64,000 bases of DNA from an uncultured Pelagibacteraceae bacterium (GTDB lineage: Bacteria > Pseudomonadota > Alphaproteobacteria > Pelagibacterales > Pelagibacteraceae), in assembly GCA_902571425.1 (NCBI GenBank), contig CACGBZ010000001.1, positions 186,001 to 250,000 of the forward strand, in the 5' to 3' direction. Made by a program: the position numbers and the translations under genes. Shown one piece after another: positions 20,430 through 29,348 of the stretch (position 1 is its first letter; each line of letters starts with the position of its first letter). The notes beneath the pieces were generated by a model. That model was not told where the DNA came from, made no database searches, and saw nothing but the letters and a program-made list of their open reading frames with translations.

Positions 20430-21494
20430 TTAAATTAATTCTTTTAAAAATTTCCACTTTGGCATTTTAGAAATAATTGCTAAATCCTCAAAAAAACTAC
20501 TTTTATTTGATAAGAAATTAATGGCTGTTTTAGGTTTTGAATTAAAAACTTTGAAAAAAATATCACCCATATCGTTAGGGTTATTTTTAAGCACTCTTAA
20601 TAAGATTTTATCTAAAAAATCATATTTTGAGTTTATTTTATATAGATTTACATTTTTTATATTTTCTAGGTTTTTTCTTATATATCTGCTTTGTTCTTGA
20701 ATATTTAGGAAAGTATAACCCGTACTTAATCTAGTCATACCTCCTGCTGAGCCTATATTAATTTCATTTAATTTATTTAAATTTTTTTGTCTAAAAAGAG
20801 GAATCGCCCCTTGTTCTTTGAAATGTATTTTACATTGTCTTAAGTTTAAATGATTACATAAGTAGTCATCAATTTGCTCTTCATAATCATTTAGGGAATC
20901 ATTATTTAGTTCTGATATCCATGTCGTTTCAACGAGCGCTGTCTTTTTTGTGAAGGGTAGGGTATAAAAAAAATGTACTCTATCTCTTTGATCACAGTTA
21001 AAATCCATTAAGTTGAATATGCCTTCGTCAAAAAAATCTTTTCGGGTTTCTATCTCTACACCATAAAAATGCTGCCACAACTCACTCTGTTTATTCTCAA
21101 AACTGGGTACACTATTAAATACAATTGAATTTGATTTATCTATTTGATCAATACTTTTAAAAAAAATAATATTTTTATTTGATTTAAGTTTTGAAAGTAT
21201 TTTTTCATAAAATAAGCCACTATCAATAGTTTGATAAGGGGTAGATTGGCAATCTACATACTTTGTTTCAGTTGCTGTATTTATTGAAAAAGTATTCCAA
21301 CTTTTTTTTATACAATCGTCAAAGCTATGTGAAAAAACTTTCCAAAAAGACCAAGTTTTATCTCTTTTATAATCTTCTCGTGGTTCAATGATTGCTAAAG
21401 TTTTATTTATTAATTTATCATTGTTTTCTAGCTCATATGCCAATGAAAGGCCTGCGCATCCTCCACCTATAATTATGTAATCAAATTCTTTCAT
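20430..21494 (-). CDS. crtY: Lycopene beta-cyclase CrtY
   Basis: CrtY closes both ends of lycopene to give beta-carotene. The 354-residue flavoprotein-like enzyme has an N-terminal dinucleotide fold, DYIIIGGGCAGLSLAYEL (residues 4-21), followed by IEPREDYKRDKTWSFW, a CrtY signature. Further on come VETTWISE and the GGMTRLSTGYTF segment near 250, which is typical of the family. It overlaps crtB by 14 bases upstream and is 1 base before blh, fitting one transcript for phytoene to retinal. The protein ends somewhat shorter than some CrtY proteins, with no clear loss of a motif. Confidence 0.94.
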   Translation of the reverse strand: MKEFDYIIIGGGCAGLSLAYELENNDKLINKTLAIIEPREDYKRDKTWSFWKVFSHSFDDCIKKSWNTFSINTATETKYVDCQSTPYQTIDSGLFYEKILSKLKSNKNIIFFKSIDQIDKSNSIVFNSVPSFENKQSELWQHFYGVEIETRKDFFDEGIFNLMDFNCDQRDRVHFFYTLPFTKKTALVETTWISELNNDSLNDYEEQIDDYLCNHLNLRQCKIHFKEQGAIPLFRQKNLNKLNEINIGSAGGMTRLSTGYTFLNIQEQSRYIRKNLENIKNVNLYKINSKYDFLDKILLRVLKNNPNDMGDIFFKVFNSKPKTAINFLSNKSSFFEDLAIISKMPKWKFLKELI

Positions 21495-22332
21495 TTAAAT
21501 TTATTTCTTCATTAATTAAATCATGATCATGTTTAATATTATCATCGTTTATACCTATAAGTGATAACTTAATTAAGTCAAAAATAGATAAAATAGTTTC
21601 AATTATCTTTTCAATATTTGAAACATAAATTTTTCCGGACTTTTTATAATTTTCTATGTTTTTTTTATTTAGAATTTTATATCCTATTTTTCTATAAATC
21701 CTCCTAGCAACTAAAATAGAAAATCTTAAACTTAATGGTATATCCTTAATTGAGTAAAATGAGTTTTCATAAAATTTTTCTGAAATTTTGATTGTAGTCT
21801 CTATATCCTCAAAACTTTCGTTGATATAATATCTATTATTTTTTTTATCTTCTACAACATCTCTAGAAATGTTTGTTAATTGCATAGCAATTCCAAGATC
21901 AATAGCTGATTTTAAAGATTGTTCCTTTTGAACGTGCAATATCTTAGCCATCATCAATCCAACTGTTCCAGCCACTCTATAGGAATATATTAATAATTCC
22001 TTTTTTGAATTGAATTTAACACTTTCTTTTATATCAGAATTAATACCCTCAAATAAATCCTCTACAATTTTAGTGGAAATACTAAATTCATTAATAAGAT
22101 CCCACATATTTTTAATAACTGGATCATCATAATTTTTATTAACAAAATTATTTTTAAATTTAGTAAAATTATCCTTTTTTATTTCAATATTATTTTCATC
22201 GTCAGCAATATTATCTGCTTCTCTACAAAAATCATAAAGCGCAGAGCATTTTTCATAGGTTTTTTTTGGTAAAAAAAAACCCGCCCAATTGAAAGATTTT
22301 GCGTAAATAGCTAAATAATTTTTTGTTAACAT
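21481..22332 (-). CDS. crtB: Phytoene synthase CrtB
   Basis: CrtB joins two geranylgeranyl diphosphates into phytoene, the first carotenoid step. The 283-residue all-helical enzyme has the two Asp-rich metal motifs, DFCREADNIADDE near 34-46 and QLTNISRDVVEDKKNNRYYI near 150-169. The YSYRVAGTVGLMM segment before the second motif is also characteristic. Its start overlaps the crtI end by 1 base, and its end overlaps crtY by 14. The GGPP synthase CrtE, which supplies the substrate, is not in the window. Confidence 0.95.
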   Translation of the reverse strand: MLTKNYLAIYAKSFNWAGFFLPKKTYEKCSALYDFCREADNIADDENNIEIKKDNFTKFKNNFVNKNYDDPVIKNMWDLINEFSISTKIVEDLFEGINSDIKESVKFNSKKELLIYSYRVAGTVGLMMAKILHVQKEQSLKSAIDLGIAMQLTNISRDVVEDKKNNRYYINESFEDIETTIKISEKFYENSFYSIKDIPLSLRFSILVARRIYRKIGYKILNKKNIENYKKSGKIYVSNIEKIIETILSIFDLIKLSLIGINDDNIKHDHDLINEEINLNERI

Positions 22333-23792
22333 TAAAATAATTTATCTAAAACCTTCGCTGAAGAGAGGACACCTGGAACTCCAGCTCCTGGATGTGTTCC
22401 TGCACCAACAAAGTACAAACCATCATATATTTCTGATTTATTATGAAATCTAAAGTACGCGGATTGTGTAAATTTAGGTTGAATTGAAAACCCTGATCCA
22501 AATTTTGTATTTAATTCTTTCTCAAAGTAATCAGGAGTTAGATAAAAATCTTCAACTATATTATTCTTAAGATCTGGCATTAAGTCTTTTTCCATTTTTT
22601 CAATTACAAGATTTTTCATTTTTTCACCTTCAGTTTCCCAATTTATTTTTGACTGATTGTTAGGAACAGGCACTAATACATAAAAACAATCATTCCCTTC
22701 TGGGGCCATAGTTTTATCAGTCGCTGTAGGTCTGTGAAGATAATAGCTGATATCATTATTTAATTTTTTCTTATCAAATATGTCATCAAGATGTTCTTTA
22801 TACTTGTTTCCAAACTTGATTGTATGATGTTCAACATTCTCATAAATTTTTTTTGTTCCAAAATAGTAAACAAATAAACCCATAGAATATTCCATTCGGT
22901 TTTTTTTCCAATTAAACAACATGGAACTCACCTTGCTTTTGCTTAACATATTTTCATAAAATGCAGGCGGATCTGCATTACAAACAACATTATGTGCACT
23001 AATTTCATTTTCATTATTTAATTTTACACCACTTATTTTATTATTTTTCGTTATAATTTTAGTTACTTCACTATTTTTTATTATTTCAATACCAACCTCA
23101 TTCATTAACTTTTCAAGACCTTTAATTATATTTCCTGTTCCTCCAATTGAATAGTGTATTCCCCATTTTTTTTCTAAATAAAGAATTAATCCATAAATAG
23201 AAGTAGTTGTAAAAGGATTTCCCCCAACCAGCAAAGGATGCATACTAAGCATTCTTCTTAATTTTTCATTTTTTACATATGATGAAACAAGTGAGTAAAC
23301 TGATTTATAACTTTTAAGTTTTAATAGAGCAGGCAATTGCTGCATCATTACAAAAGGTTTATCAAATGGTATATCTGCAAGTTCTAAAAAACCTTTATCA
23401 AATATCTTTTTTGTAAAATTAACTAATTTTTCATATCCATTTACATCTTCTTTGCTAAGCTTTTCAATTTGGTTTTTCATCTCTATTTCATCACCCGAAT
23501 AGTTAAATTTAGTTTTGTCCTCAAAAATAAATTGGTACCAAATTTTAAGTGGAGTTAGTTCTATATAATTTTTTGAATCTTTATTGAATAACTCGAACAA
23601 TTCATTAATTAAGTAGGGTGCAGTAATTACTGTTGGTCCAGCATCATATATAAATCCGTTTTTCTTAAAAACTCTTGCTCTTCCACCTAGGTCAGGATGT
23701 TTTTCTATTAATTTTACGTTATGTCCTTTTGCCTTAAGTCTTAGTGCTGCTGCGATCCCACCAAATCCTGATCCAATGACTATAGAGTTCAT
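22332..23792 (-). CDS. crtI: Phytoene desaturase CrtI
   Basis: CrtI desaturates phytoene to lycopene using FAD. The 486-residue protein has the N-terminal FAD fold SGFGGIAAALRLKAKGH (residues 7-23), LIEKHPDLGGRARV and the family DAGPTVITAPYL near 51. The C-terminal bacterial carotenoid desaturase signature is GLYFVGAGTHPGAGVPGVL near 460-478. It is the first carotenoid gene and starts 39 bases after the atpF stop, with no hairpin terminator visible in between, so it may be read from the ATP synthase promoter or from a weak one in that gap. Confidence 0.96.
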   Translation of the reverse strand: MNSIVIGSGFGGIAAALRLKAKGHNVKLIEKHPDLGGRARVFKKNGFIYDAGPTVITAPYLINELFELFNKDSKNYIELTPLKIWYQFIFEDKTKFNYSGDEIEMKNQIEKLSKEDVNGYEKLVNFTKKIFDKGFLELADIPFDKPFVMMQQLPALLKLKSYKSVYSLVSSYVKNEKLRRMLSMHPLLVGGNPFTTTSIYGLILYLEKKWGIHYSIGGTGNIIKGLEKLMNEVGIEIIKNSEVTKIITKNNKISGVKLNNENEISAHNVVCNADPPAFYENMLSKSKVSSMLFNWKKNRMEYSMGLFVYYFGTKKIYENVEHHTIKFGNKYKEHLDDIFDKKKLNNDISYYLHRPTATDKTMAPEGNDCFYVLVPVPNNQSKINWETEGEKMKNLVIEKMEKDLMPDLKNNIVEDFYLTPDYFEKELNTKFGSGFSIQPKFTQSAYFRFHNKSEIYDGLYFVGAGTHPGAGVPGVLSSAKVLDKLF

Positions 23793-23831
23793 TTTAATAA
23801 TTTATAGTTTTTTTGAAAAATTGTAAGTGTA

Positions 23832-24329
23832 TTATGAGTTAATTTTTTTTAACTCCGCTTTAGTTTCATCTAAATTTTTTTGAAACACAGCATCCAATTT
23901 TGACTTGTCTACAGATGTAGTTATTATTTTTTTAACTGAGTCCACAGCAATCTTTATTGATGCGTCCTTAATTTCTTTTAAAGCCGCTTCTTTCATCTGA
24001 CTTATTTTATTTTCAGCTAAATTTTTTTTAATTTCTGATGATTTATGAAACTTATCATTCATCTCAATTATTAATCTATTTGCATCTTTTTTGGCGTTCT
24101 CAAGAATTTCGTTGCTAACAGACTGAGCTTTATCTAATTTTTTTTGTGAGTTATCTAATAGTGTTTTTGCCTCGGTTCTTAATTTTTCACTTTCATCAAT
24201 TTCATTTTTAATATCAGATATCATTTTACCTAACATTTCAGAAATTTTTTGAGGAATTTTAAGGTAAATTAACGCTGCAAAAAAAATAATAAATGATACG
24301 GCTACCCAAAATGTTGCATCAATTGCCAT
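23832..24329 (-). CDS. atpF: ATP synthase Fo subunit b AtpF
   Basis: Subunit b forms half of the peripheral stalk that holds F1 to Fo. From the ATG at 24329 the protein is 165 residues, MAIDATFWVAVSFIIFF, with one N-terminal membrane helix (about 6-24) and a long charged coiled coil to about residue 150. An in-frame upstream extension exists, but a GGAG ribosome site at 24339-24342, 9 bases before this ATG, and the family's usual N-terminus decide this start. The start lies inside the last codons of atpF' (11-base overlap). Confidence 0.94.
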   Translation of the reverse strand: MAIDATFWVAVSFIIFFAALIYLKIPQKISEMLGKMISDIKNEIDESEKLRTEAKTLLDNSQKKLDKAQSVSNEILENAKKDANRLIIEMNDKFHKSSEIKKNLAENKISQMKEAALKEIKDASIKIAVDSVKKIITTSVDKSKLDAVFQKNLDETKAELKKINS

Positions 24330-24909
24330 AGTATTTATCTCCATTTCTTTTAGATAGATCATCAACAATTGCAGATATACTACTATTATTTACTTCAGCT
24401 CCAATTAGTTTTTGCAACAACTCAGATGAAGTCTCAATTGCAATTTTATTAATTTTATCTGGCGCATTTTTTCTTAATGCATCTATTTCTTTTTCAGCCT
24501 CAGTAATTTCATTATCAATTTGCTTATCAAGTACTTCTCTTTTTGCACCAATGTCTTTTAGTGCTTTTTCTCTTGCTTGATTAAAAATACTATTAGCCTC
24601 AAGTTTGCTTTTAGATATTATTTCATCGTATTCTTTTAGTTTTGCATCACTATCTTTTCTTTGTTTCTCAGCAGCCTCAATATTTTCTAATATTTGAGAT
24701 TTTCTCGACTCTAAGTTGTTACTAATTTTTGGTAGTATTAGTTTAGATAAAACTAAATACATAATACCAAAAGTAAGTATCAGCCAAAAAACTTGAGAAA
24801 CCCAAAACTCTGGATTTAATTGAGGCATACCTCCGCTTTCAGCTGCAAAAGCTTCTTTAATAAAAAAGAAGCTAAAAAATATTAATTGAAAATATATTTT
24901 TTTAACCAT
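24319..24909 (-). CDS. atpG: ATP synthase Fo subunit b' AtpF'
   Basis: Subunit b' pairs with b as the second peripheral-stalk strand, as in other Alphaproteobacteria and photosynthetic bacteria. Starting at the ATG at 24909 it has about 196 residues. A signal-like hydrophobic N-terminus ending near EAFAAES is followed by NPEFWVSQVFWLILTFGIMYLVL, the real membrane helix (about 36-58), and then by a coiled coil. The helix starts unusually far in, as in alphaproteobacterial b' subunits. A TTG five codons upstream would overlap atpE. Some authors call this gene atpX or atpF2. Confidence 0.92.
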   Translation of the reverse strand: MVKKIYFQLIFFSFFFIKEAFAAESGGMPQLNPEFWVSQVFWLILTFGIMYLVLSKLILPKISNNLESRKSQILENIEAAEKQRKDSDAKLKEYDEIISKSKLEANSIFNQAREKALKDIGAKREVLDKQIDNEITEAEKEIDALRKNAPDKINKIAIETSSELLQKLIGAEVNNSSISAIVDDLSKRNGDKYYGN

Positions 24910-24913
24910 CAAT

Positions 24914-25141
24914 TTAAAACGCAAAAAGAATGATTAATGCAACTACCAATCCGAATAATCCTGTAGCTTCAGCAAGTGCGAAACCTAAAAGCAAGTTAGG
25001 AAATTGTTTTTGTGCTGCAGATGGATTTCTCATTGCACCAGACAAATAATTCCCAAAAATTATTCCAATACCAACACCGGCTCCAGCTAAAGCAATTGCC
25101 GCTAAACCTGCTCCGATCATTTTTGCTGCTTCTAATTCCAT
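24914..25141 (-). CDS. atpE: ATP synthase Fo subunit c AtpE
   Basis: Subunit c forms the rotating proton ring. The 75-residue hairpin has a Gly/Ala-rich first helix (AGLAAIALAGAGVGIGIIFG), the polar RNPSAAQKQ loop (residues 38-46) and a second helix with the proton-carrying Glu58 in FALAEATGLFG. The Gln and Ser ligands that mark sodium-type rings are replaced here, so a proton ring is expected. A textbook GAGGAGGA ribosome site precedes the ATG; it is the strongest I noticed in the window and fits the high copy number of c per enzyme. Confidence 0.97.
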   Translation of the reverse strand: MELEAAKMIGAGLAAIALAGAGVGIGIIFGNYLSGAMRNPSAAQKQFPNLLLGFALAEATGLFGLVVALIILFAF

Positions 25142-25145
25142 TATA

Positions 25146-25153
25146 TCCTCCTC
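25146..25153 (-). promoter_or_regulatory. Strong Shine-Dalgarno site of atpE
   Basis: On the reverse strand the bases GAGGAGGA lie 5-12 bases before the atpE ATG, close to a perfect anti-16S match. Most genes in this window have only weak or no visible ribosome sites, so this one stands out. It probably raises translation of subunit c relative to the co-transcribed a, b and b' genes, which matches the many c copies in each ring. The sequence is observed; its effect is inferred. Confidence 0.8.
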
Positions 25154-25158
25154 TGTTA

Positions 25159-25893
25159 TTAATGGTGTAAATTTAATGCATCATTTAAATAGATGCAGGT
25201 TAAGATTGCAAAAACATAAGCTTGAAGAAAAGCAACTAAGATCTCCAAACCTGTTAACGCAACCGAAAAACTCAGTGGAAGCCACCCACCTACTATTCCA
25301 AGGCTAATTACAAAGCCTCCGAAAACTTTCATCATTGTATGACCAGCCATCATATTGGCAAATAATCTAACTGATAAACTTATAGGCCTACTCAAATAAG
25401 AAATAATTTCTATAACTACAATCAACGGGAGTAATACCGCAGGTACTCCACTTGGAACAAATAATTTTAAATACCCAAATCCATGTTTAATAAACCCAAT
25501 TACAGTCACTCCAATAAATATAAATGCTGCGAGCACAAATGTTACAATGATATGACTTGTTACAGTGAAAGTATAAGGTATCATTCCGAACATGTTACAA
25601 AATAAAACAAACATGAATAGAGAAAATATAAATGCAAAGTATGGTTTAGCTTTTGATCCAGCCGTATCGCTAATCATTTTGGATACAAAGGTATAGCTAA
25701 GTTCTGCTAATAATTGAATTTTGTTTGGTAGTATTGAATTTTTTTTTGATCCTAAATTAAAGATTAACAAAATAGATACAGTACTTAAAATCATAAACAA
25801 ACTTGCGTTCGTAAATGATATGTCGAATGCTCCAACTTTAATTTCAGGTCCAATTCTATAAACGTCGAATTGGGACATAGGATTTGCTGCCAT
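25159..25893 (-). CDS. atpB: ATP synthase Fo subunit a AtpB
   Basis: Subunit a provides the proton half-channels against the c ring. The 244-residue membrane protein has five to six helices. The essential Arg is in PISLSVRLFANMMAGH near 171-186, and the last helix carries the conserved LEILVAFLQAYVFAIL. The PNKIQLLAELSYTFV segment near 55 is also typical. It follows atpI by 9 bases and precedes atpE by 17. As usual in Alphaproteobacteria, Fo genes are separate from the F1 operon, which is not in this window. Confidence 0.97.
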   Translation of the reverse strand: MAANPMSQFDVYRIGPEIKVGAFDISFTNASLFMILSTVSILLIFNLGSKKNSILPNKIQLLAELSYTFVSKMISDTAGSKAKPYFAFIFSLFMFVLFCNMFGMIPYTFTVTSHIIVTFVLAAFIFIGVTVIGFIKHGFGYLKLFVPSGVPAVLLPLIVVIEIISYLSRPISLSVRLFANMMAGHTMMKVFGGFVISLGIVGGWLPLSFSVALTGLEILVAFLQAYVFAILTCIYLNDALNLHH

Positions 25894-25902
25894 AATACTT
25901 AT

Positions 25903-26178
25903 TTATTTTTGCATTTTTTTTGCGGATCTTATCACATTGGTTATTCCAGCAACGACACCAACAAAAAAAAATATTAATATAAACCAGGGTTTAGTACCAA
26001 AGGTCTTGTCAAAAATAAACCCAATAATTGTCCCCACAGCCACTGCAGAAACAAGTTCTGTGCTCAATTTGAATGCAGTTCCTATAGGTGAGGGGTCATT
26101 CTTCTTATCGTAGAGATTTTTCTTTGAAATCTTGCTTTTTGCAATCTCTAAGCGAGTTTTGAAAGGGTCTTTTGGCAT
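25903..26178 (-). CDS. atpI: ATP synthase assembly protein AtpI
   Basis: AtpI is a small two-helix membrane protein thought to help c-ring assembly or magnesium homeostasis. The 91-residue product has a charged N-terminus (residues 1-30) and two helices (about 38-60 and 66-82) with a GTIIGFIFDKTFGTKPW turn, a hallmark of the family. It starts only 9 bases after the smc stop and heads the Fo genes. With so little room, the ATP synthase promoter must lie inside smc or the run must be co-transcribed with it. Confidence 0.88.
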   Translation of the reverse strand: MPKDPFKTRLEIAKSKISKKNLYDKKNDPSPIGTAFKLSTELVSAVAVGTIIGFIFDKTFGTKPWFILIFFFVGVVAGITNVIRSAKKMQK

Positions 26179-26187
26179 TTATATAGT

Positions 26188-28761
26188 TTAAGCAACCATA
26201 CTCTCTGCTTTTTGTAAATCAACAGCCACAAGCTGACTAATTCCTTTTTGAGGCATAGTTACCCCATATAGTCTATTCATTTTTGACATGGTTAAAGCAT
26301 GATGAGTTACAATTATGAATTTGGTGTTGGTGATTTTAATTAGTTCCTCAAGTAAACTACAAAATCTTGTTACGTTAGCATCGTCAAGCGGTGCATCAAC
26401 CTCATCCAATACACATATCGGTGAGGGATTTGTTAAAAATACTGCAAAGATTAATGAGAGGGCAGTCAATGCTTGCTCACCTCCAGATAACAAAGTTATA
26501 GATTGAAGTCTTTTCCCTGGAGGACTAACTAGCATTTCTAAACCTGCTTCAAGTGGATCATCAGAGTCTACCAATTCTAGTTTGGCATTTCCACCATTGA
26601 AAAGTTTTGTATAAACTTCATTAAATTTTCTATTAACTTTTTCAAAAGCTTCAATCAATCTCTCTCTTCCTTTTTGATTAAGTTCATTGATGCTATCTTT
26701 CAGTTTCACGATAGCAGTAACAAGGTCGGCACGATCCTGTTCCATTTTTTTTATCTCTTCTTCATATTTACTTGTTTCTTCATCTGCTTTTAAATTTACA
26801 GATCCTAATTTTTCTCTTTCTTGTTTTTTTTTATCTAAAGCATCTTCTTGATCAACTGGATTTGGAAGCTCTTCTACTCCATTTAAATTTGAATTTTCTA
26901 AAATATTATCTTCATTTAAATTTAGCTCAGAACTTATTCTATCAAGCAGATCATTTTTTCTTTTTTGCAGGCCTTCAATTGTAGCTCCTGAGCTTGCTTT
27001 TCTTTCTCTAATTTGAATTGATTGTTCTTGTATTTCATTTAATTGCGTTCTTAACATTTCAATTTTTTGATCTGTTTCATCTATAATCGCTTCATTATCA
27101 ATTTTTTCTTTATCTGAAATTCTTAAATTTTCTGAAATTTGACCTTTTCTTTCAGCCTGTGCTCTAGGTTGGTTTTCTAAATCATTTAATTGTTTTGATA
27201 ATTTTTCTTTTCTTTGTGTTAGTTCATTAACCATTTTTTCTGAGTTAGTTAATAAATTTTTCCAACTTTCAATTTCAGTTTCAATGGTTTTAATTCTTTC
27301 ATTTCTTTTTATAGACTCATTTTTAATTGATTGATTTTTACTATATGCATCGGCATATTTTTCTTGGAGTAATTTTATATTTTCTGATTTTTCACTTACT
27401 CCTAATAATTCACTTCTAGATCTCTCATTTTTTAAATCATTTAAAAAACTATCTAGCTCCATATTACATCTATCTAGAAGTGTTACTGCTTGATTTATTT
27501 CATTACTATCTATTAATTCTTTTACCCTTGATATAGTGTTTTTTACATTTCTTATCGGACCCACACTTATATTTATAGTTTCTTCTGCTAAACTGTTTAC
27601 AACTTCATCAACAGCTTTTTGTTCTTCTTTAAGTTTATTTTTTGCACTTTCTAACTCTTCATTAGATAATTTTTCTGTTTCAAAATACTTCGAGTCTGTC
27701 TCAATTAATTCAGTTTTTTCTTCCTTCAATCTTTTTTCATTTGAGTTAGCGTCTATAATTATCCCTTTTTCTCTCGTGATATCATCATCAAGTGTTTGAA
27801 TTGATTTTTTGATGCTTTCTATTTCATCTTGAATTCTTGTATTTTCCTCATCTAAACTTTGAAGTTCTAAATTAAGTCTTTGTATCCTAGATAAATTTTC
27901 AATATTTTTCTCTCTTAATGGATTTACTTTATCTGAAAAAGTTTTAATTGAATTTTCTAATTCAGATATTTTGTTATTAAATCCTTCTACTTCTCCCTCT
28001 GCCTCAGTATTAATTTCATTTTCTATTCTAATTTCTTTATCTATTTCTAATAATTTTAAATAATATAAACCTGCTTCAATTTTTTTAATTTGATCTGAAA
28101 TTAGTTTGTATTTTGTTGCCTCTTCAGCTTGTTTTTGAAGATTTGCTAATTGTTTTTCTTGCTGTCTTCTTAGTTCATCTGCTCTTTTTAAATTATTCTC
28201 AGCTGCACCTAATCTTAATTCAGCCTCATGTCTTCTAACGTGTAAACCAGATATTCCTGCAGCTTCCTCTAAAATAGCCCTTCTATCTGTTGGTTTCGCA
28301 GTTACTAATGCACCTATTCTGCCTTGGCTAATCATAGATGGAGAGTGTGCACCAGTCGAAAGATCTGCAAAAAACATTTGCGCATCTCTTGCTCTTACCT
28401 CTTTGTCATTTATGTAAAATTTAGATCCTTTATCTTTTTCTATTTTTCTTCTAACTTGTATTTGCTCTGTTTCACGATATTGAATAGGACCTTCTTTATC
28501 TTTGTTTTCAACTTCAATTGAAACTTCTGCAATATTTTTTGATGCTTTGTTAGATGTTCCTGAAAAAATTACATCCTCCATACCGGATCCACGCATACTC
28601 TTTGCAGAGGTCTCTCCCATTACCCATCTTAAAGATTCTACAATGTTGGATTTACCACAGCCGTTAGGACCCACTATACCCGTAAGACCATCCTCAATTA
28701 AGAAGTTGGTTTTTTCAGCAAAAGATTTAAATCCGTTTAATTGGATTTTTTTAAACTCCAT
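26188..28761 (-). CDS. smc: Chromosome segregation ATPase SMC, short form without recognisable hinge
   Basis: SMC organises and segregates the chromosome as an ATP-driven clamp. The N-terminal head has Walker A GPNGCGKSN (31-39) and the QGRIG Q-loop near 146. The C-terminal head has LSGGEQALTALS (758-769), Walker B VLDEVDAPLDD (784-794) and the THH switch. Only 857 residues separate start from stop, against about 1150-1190 in well-known bacterial SMCs. Two coiled-coil arms, about 170-390 and 455-700, face each other across a 60-residue break, and the Gly-rich hinge domain is missing. The start MEFKKIQLNGFKSF is canonical. It lies between a DsbA-like gene and atpI. Confidence 0.9.
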   Translation of the reverse strand: MEFKKIQLNGFKSFAEKTNFLIEDGLTGIVGPNGCGKSNIVESLRWVMGETSAKSMRGSGMEDVIFSGTSNKASKNIAEVSIEVENKDKEGPIQYRETEQIQVRRKIEKDKGSKFYINDKEVRARDAQMFFADLSTGAHSPSMISQGRIGALVTAKPTDRRAILEEAAGISGLHVRRHEAELRLGAAENNLKRADELRRQQEKQLANLQKQAEEATKYKLISDQIKKIEAGLYYLKLLEIDKEIRIENEINTEAEGEVEGFNNKISELENSIKTFSDKVNPLREKNIENLSRIQRLNLELQSLDEENTRIQDEIESIKKSIQTLDDDITREKGIIIDANSNEKRLKEEKTELIETDSKYFETEKLSNEELESAKNKLKEEQKAVDEVVNSLAEETINISVGPIRNVKNTISRVKELIDSNEINQAVTLLDRCNMELDSFLNDLKNERSRSELLGVSEKSENIKLLQEKYADAYSKNQSIKNESIKRNERIKTIETEIESWKNLLTNSEKMVNELTQRKEKLSKQLNDLENQPRAQAERKGQISENLRISDKEKIDNEAIIDETDQKIEMLRTQLNEIQEQSIQIRERKASSGATIEGLQKRKNDLLDRISSELNLNEDNILENSNLNGVEELPNPVDQEDALDKKKQEREKLGSVNLKADEETSKYEEEIKKMEQDRADLVTAIVKLKDSINELNQKGRERLIEAFEKVNRKFNEVYTKLFNGGNAKLELVDSDDPLEAGLEMLVSPPGKRLQSITLLSGGEQALTALSLIFAVFLTNPSPICVLDEVDAPLDDANVTRFCSLLEELIKITNTKFIIVTHHALTMSKMNRLYGVTMPQKGISQLVAVDLQKAESMVA

Positions 28762-28769
28762 GCACTAAC

Positions 28770-29348
28770 TTATATCAGTTTTTCTAGCGCTTTTTTTAAA
28801 TTTTTATAATTTAGAGTTTTTTCAAATTTTTCGTCGTTAATAATAATCGTAGGAGTTGCGTTCACTTTGAAATTCTTTGCTCCATCGATTCGATCGTTTA
28901 ATACAAAATCTTCAATTTCCTTATTATTTATACAAGTATCAAAATCAATACTAAATCCCTCACTTTTTAAAAATTTTTGTAGATTTTTATTTGCCTCCTC
29001 TATTGAACTTCCTTTCACCCATTTTTGTTGATTAGCATATAAACTTTCAAGGATATCTGAATTTCCATCATTTTTACACTGAGAAACTTTCGATGCATTA
29101 AAAGCGGCTATGTCTAATGGAAAATGTCTAAATTCAATTTTAGCAATTCCTTTATCTAGAAATTCTTCCTTTAATTGAGGATAAACATTTTTATGAAAAT
29201 TAGCACAGTGACTGCATGTTAAAGACTCAAATGCTATAATAGTTATTTTCGCATCTTCGTTACCAACTGTTATCCTTTTAATTTCTTCAGCTTGTACATT
29301 TAACACTGTAGTAAAAAGTATTAATAATAAGAATATAATTTTTTTCAT
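28770..29348 (-). CDS. DsbA-like periplasmic thiol oxidoreductase
   Basis: This thioredoxin-fold protein of the DsbA/DsbG family is exported and may form or shuffle disulfides. The 192-residue protein has a signal peptide (residues 1-20, ending VQAEE), the CxxC active site in ESLTCSHCANFHKNVYP near 42-58, and the cis-Pro loop NATPTIIIN near 163. Two more Cys occur in the helical insert. The start overlaps the dciA stop by 4 bases, and smc follows 8 bases later; dciA-dsbA-smc order is, from memory, common in Alphaproteobacteria. No DsbB partner is seen in the window. Confidence 0.88.
   Translation of the reverse strand: MKKIIFLLLILFTTVLNVQAEEIKRITVGNEDAKITIIAFESLTCSHCANFHKNVYPQLKEEFLDKGIAKIEFRHFPLDIAAFNASKVSQCKNDGNSDILESLYANQQKWVKGSSIEEANKNLQKFLKSEGFSIDFDTCINNKEIEDFVLNDRIDGAKNFKVNATPTIIINDEKFEKTLNYKNLKKALEKLI

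Noticed and set aside
24914-25141. Sodium-type c ring, considered because marine bacteria can use sodium energetics
   Set aside because: The Gln of helix 1 and the Ser after the key Glu that bind sodium are replaced by hydrophobic or small residues (GIGII, LAEATG).
26188-28761. SMC gene as a frameshifted or deleted pseudogene
   Set aside because: A single open frame has both heads intact and balanced coiled-coil arms; a compact natural form is more likely than decay.
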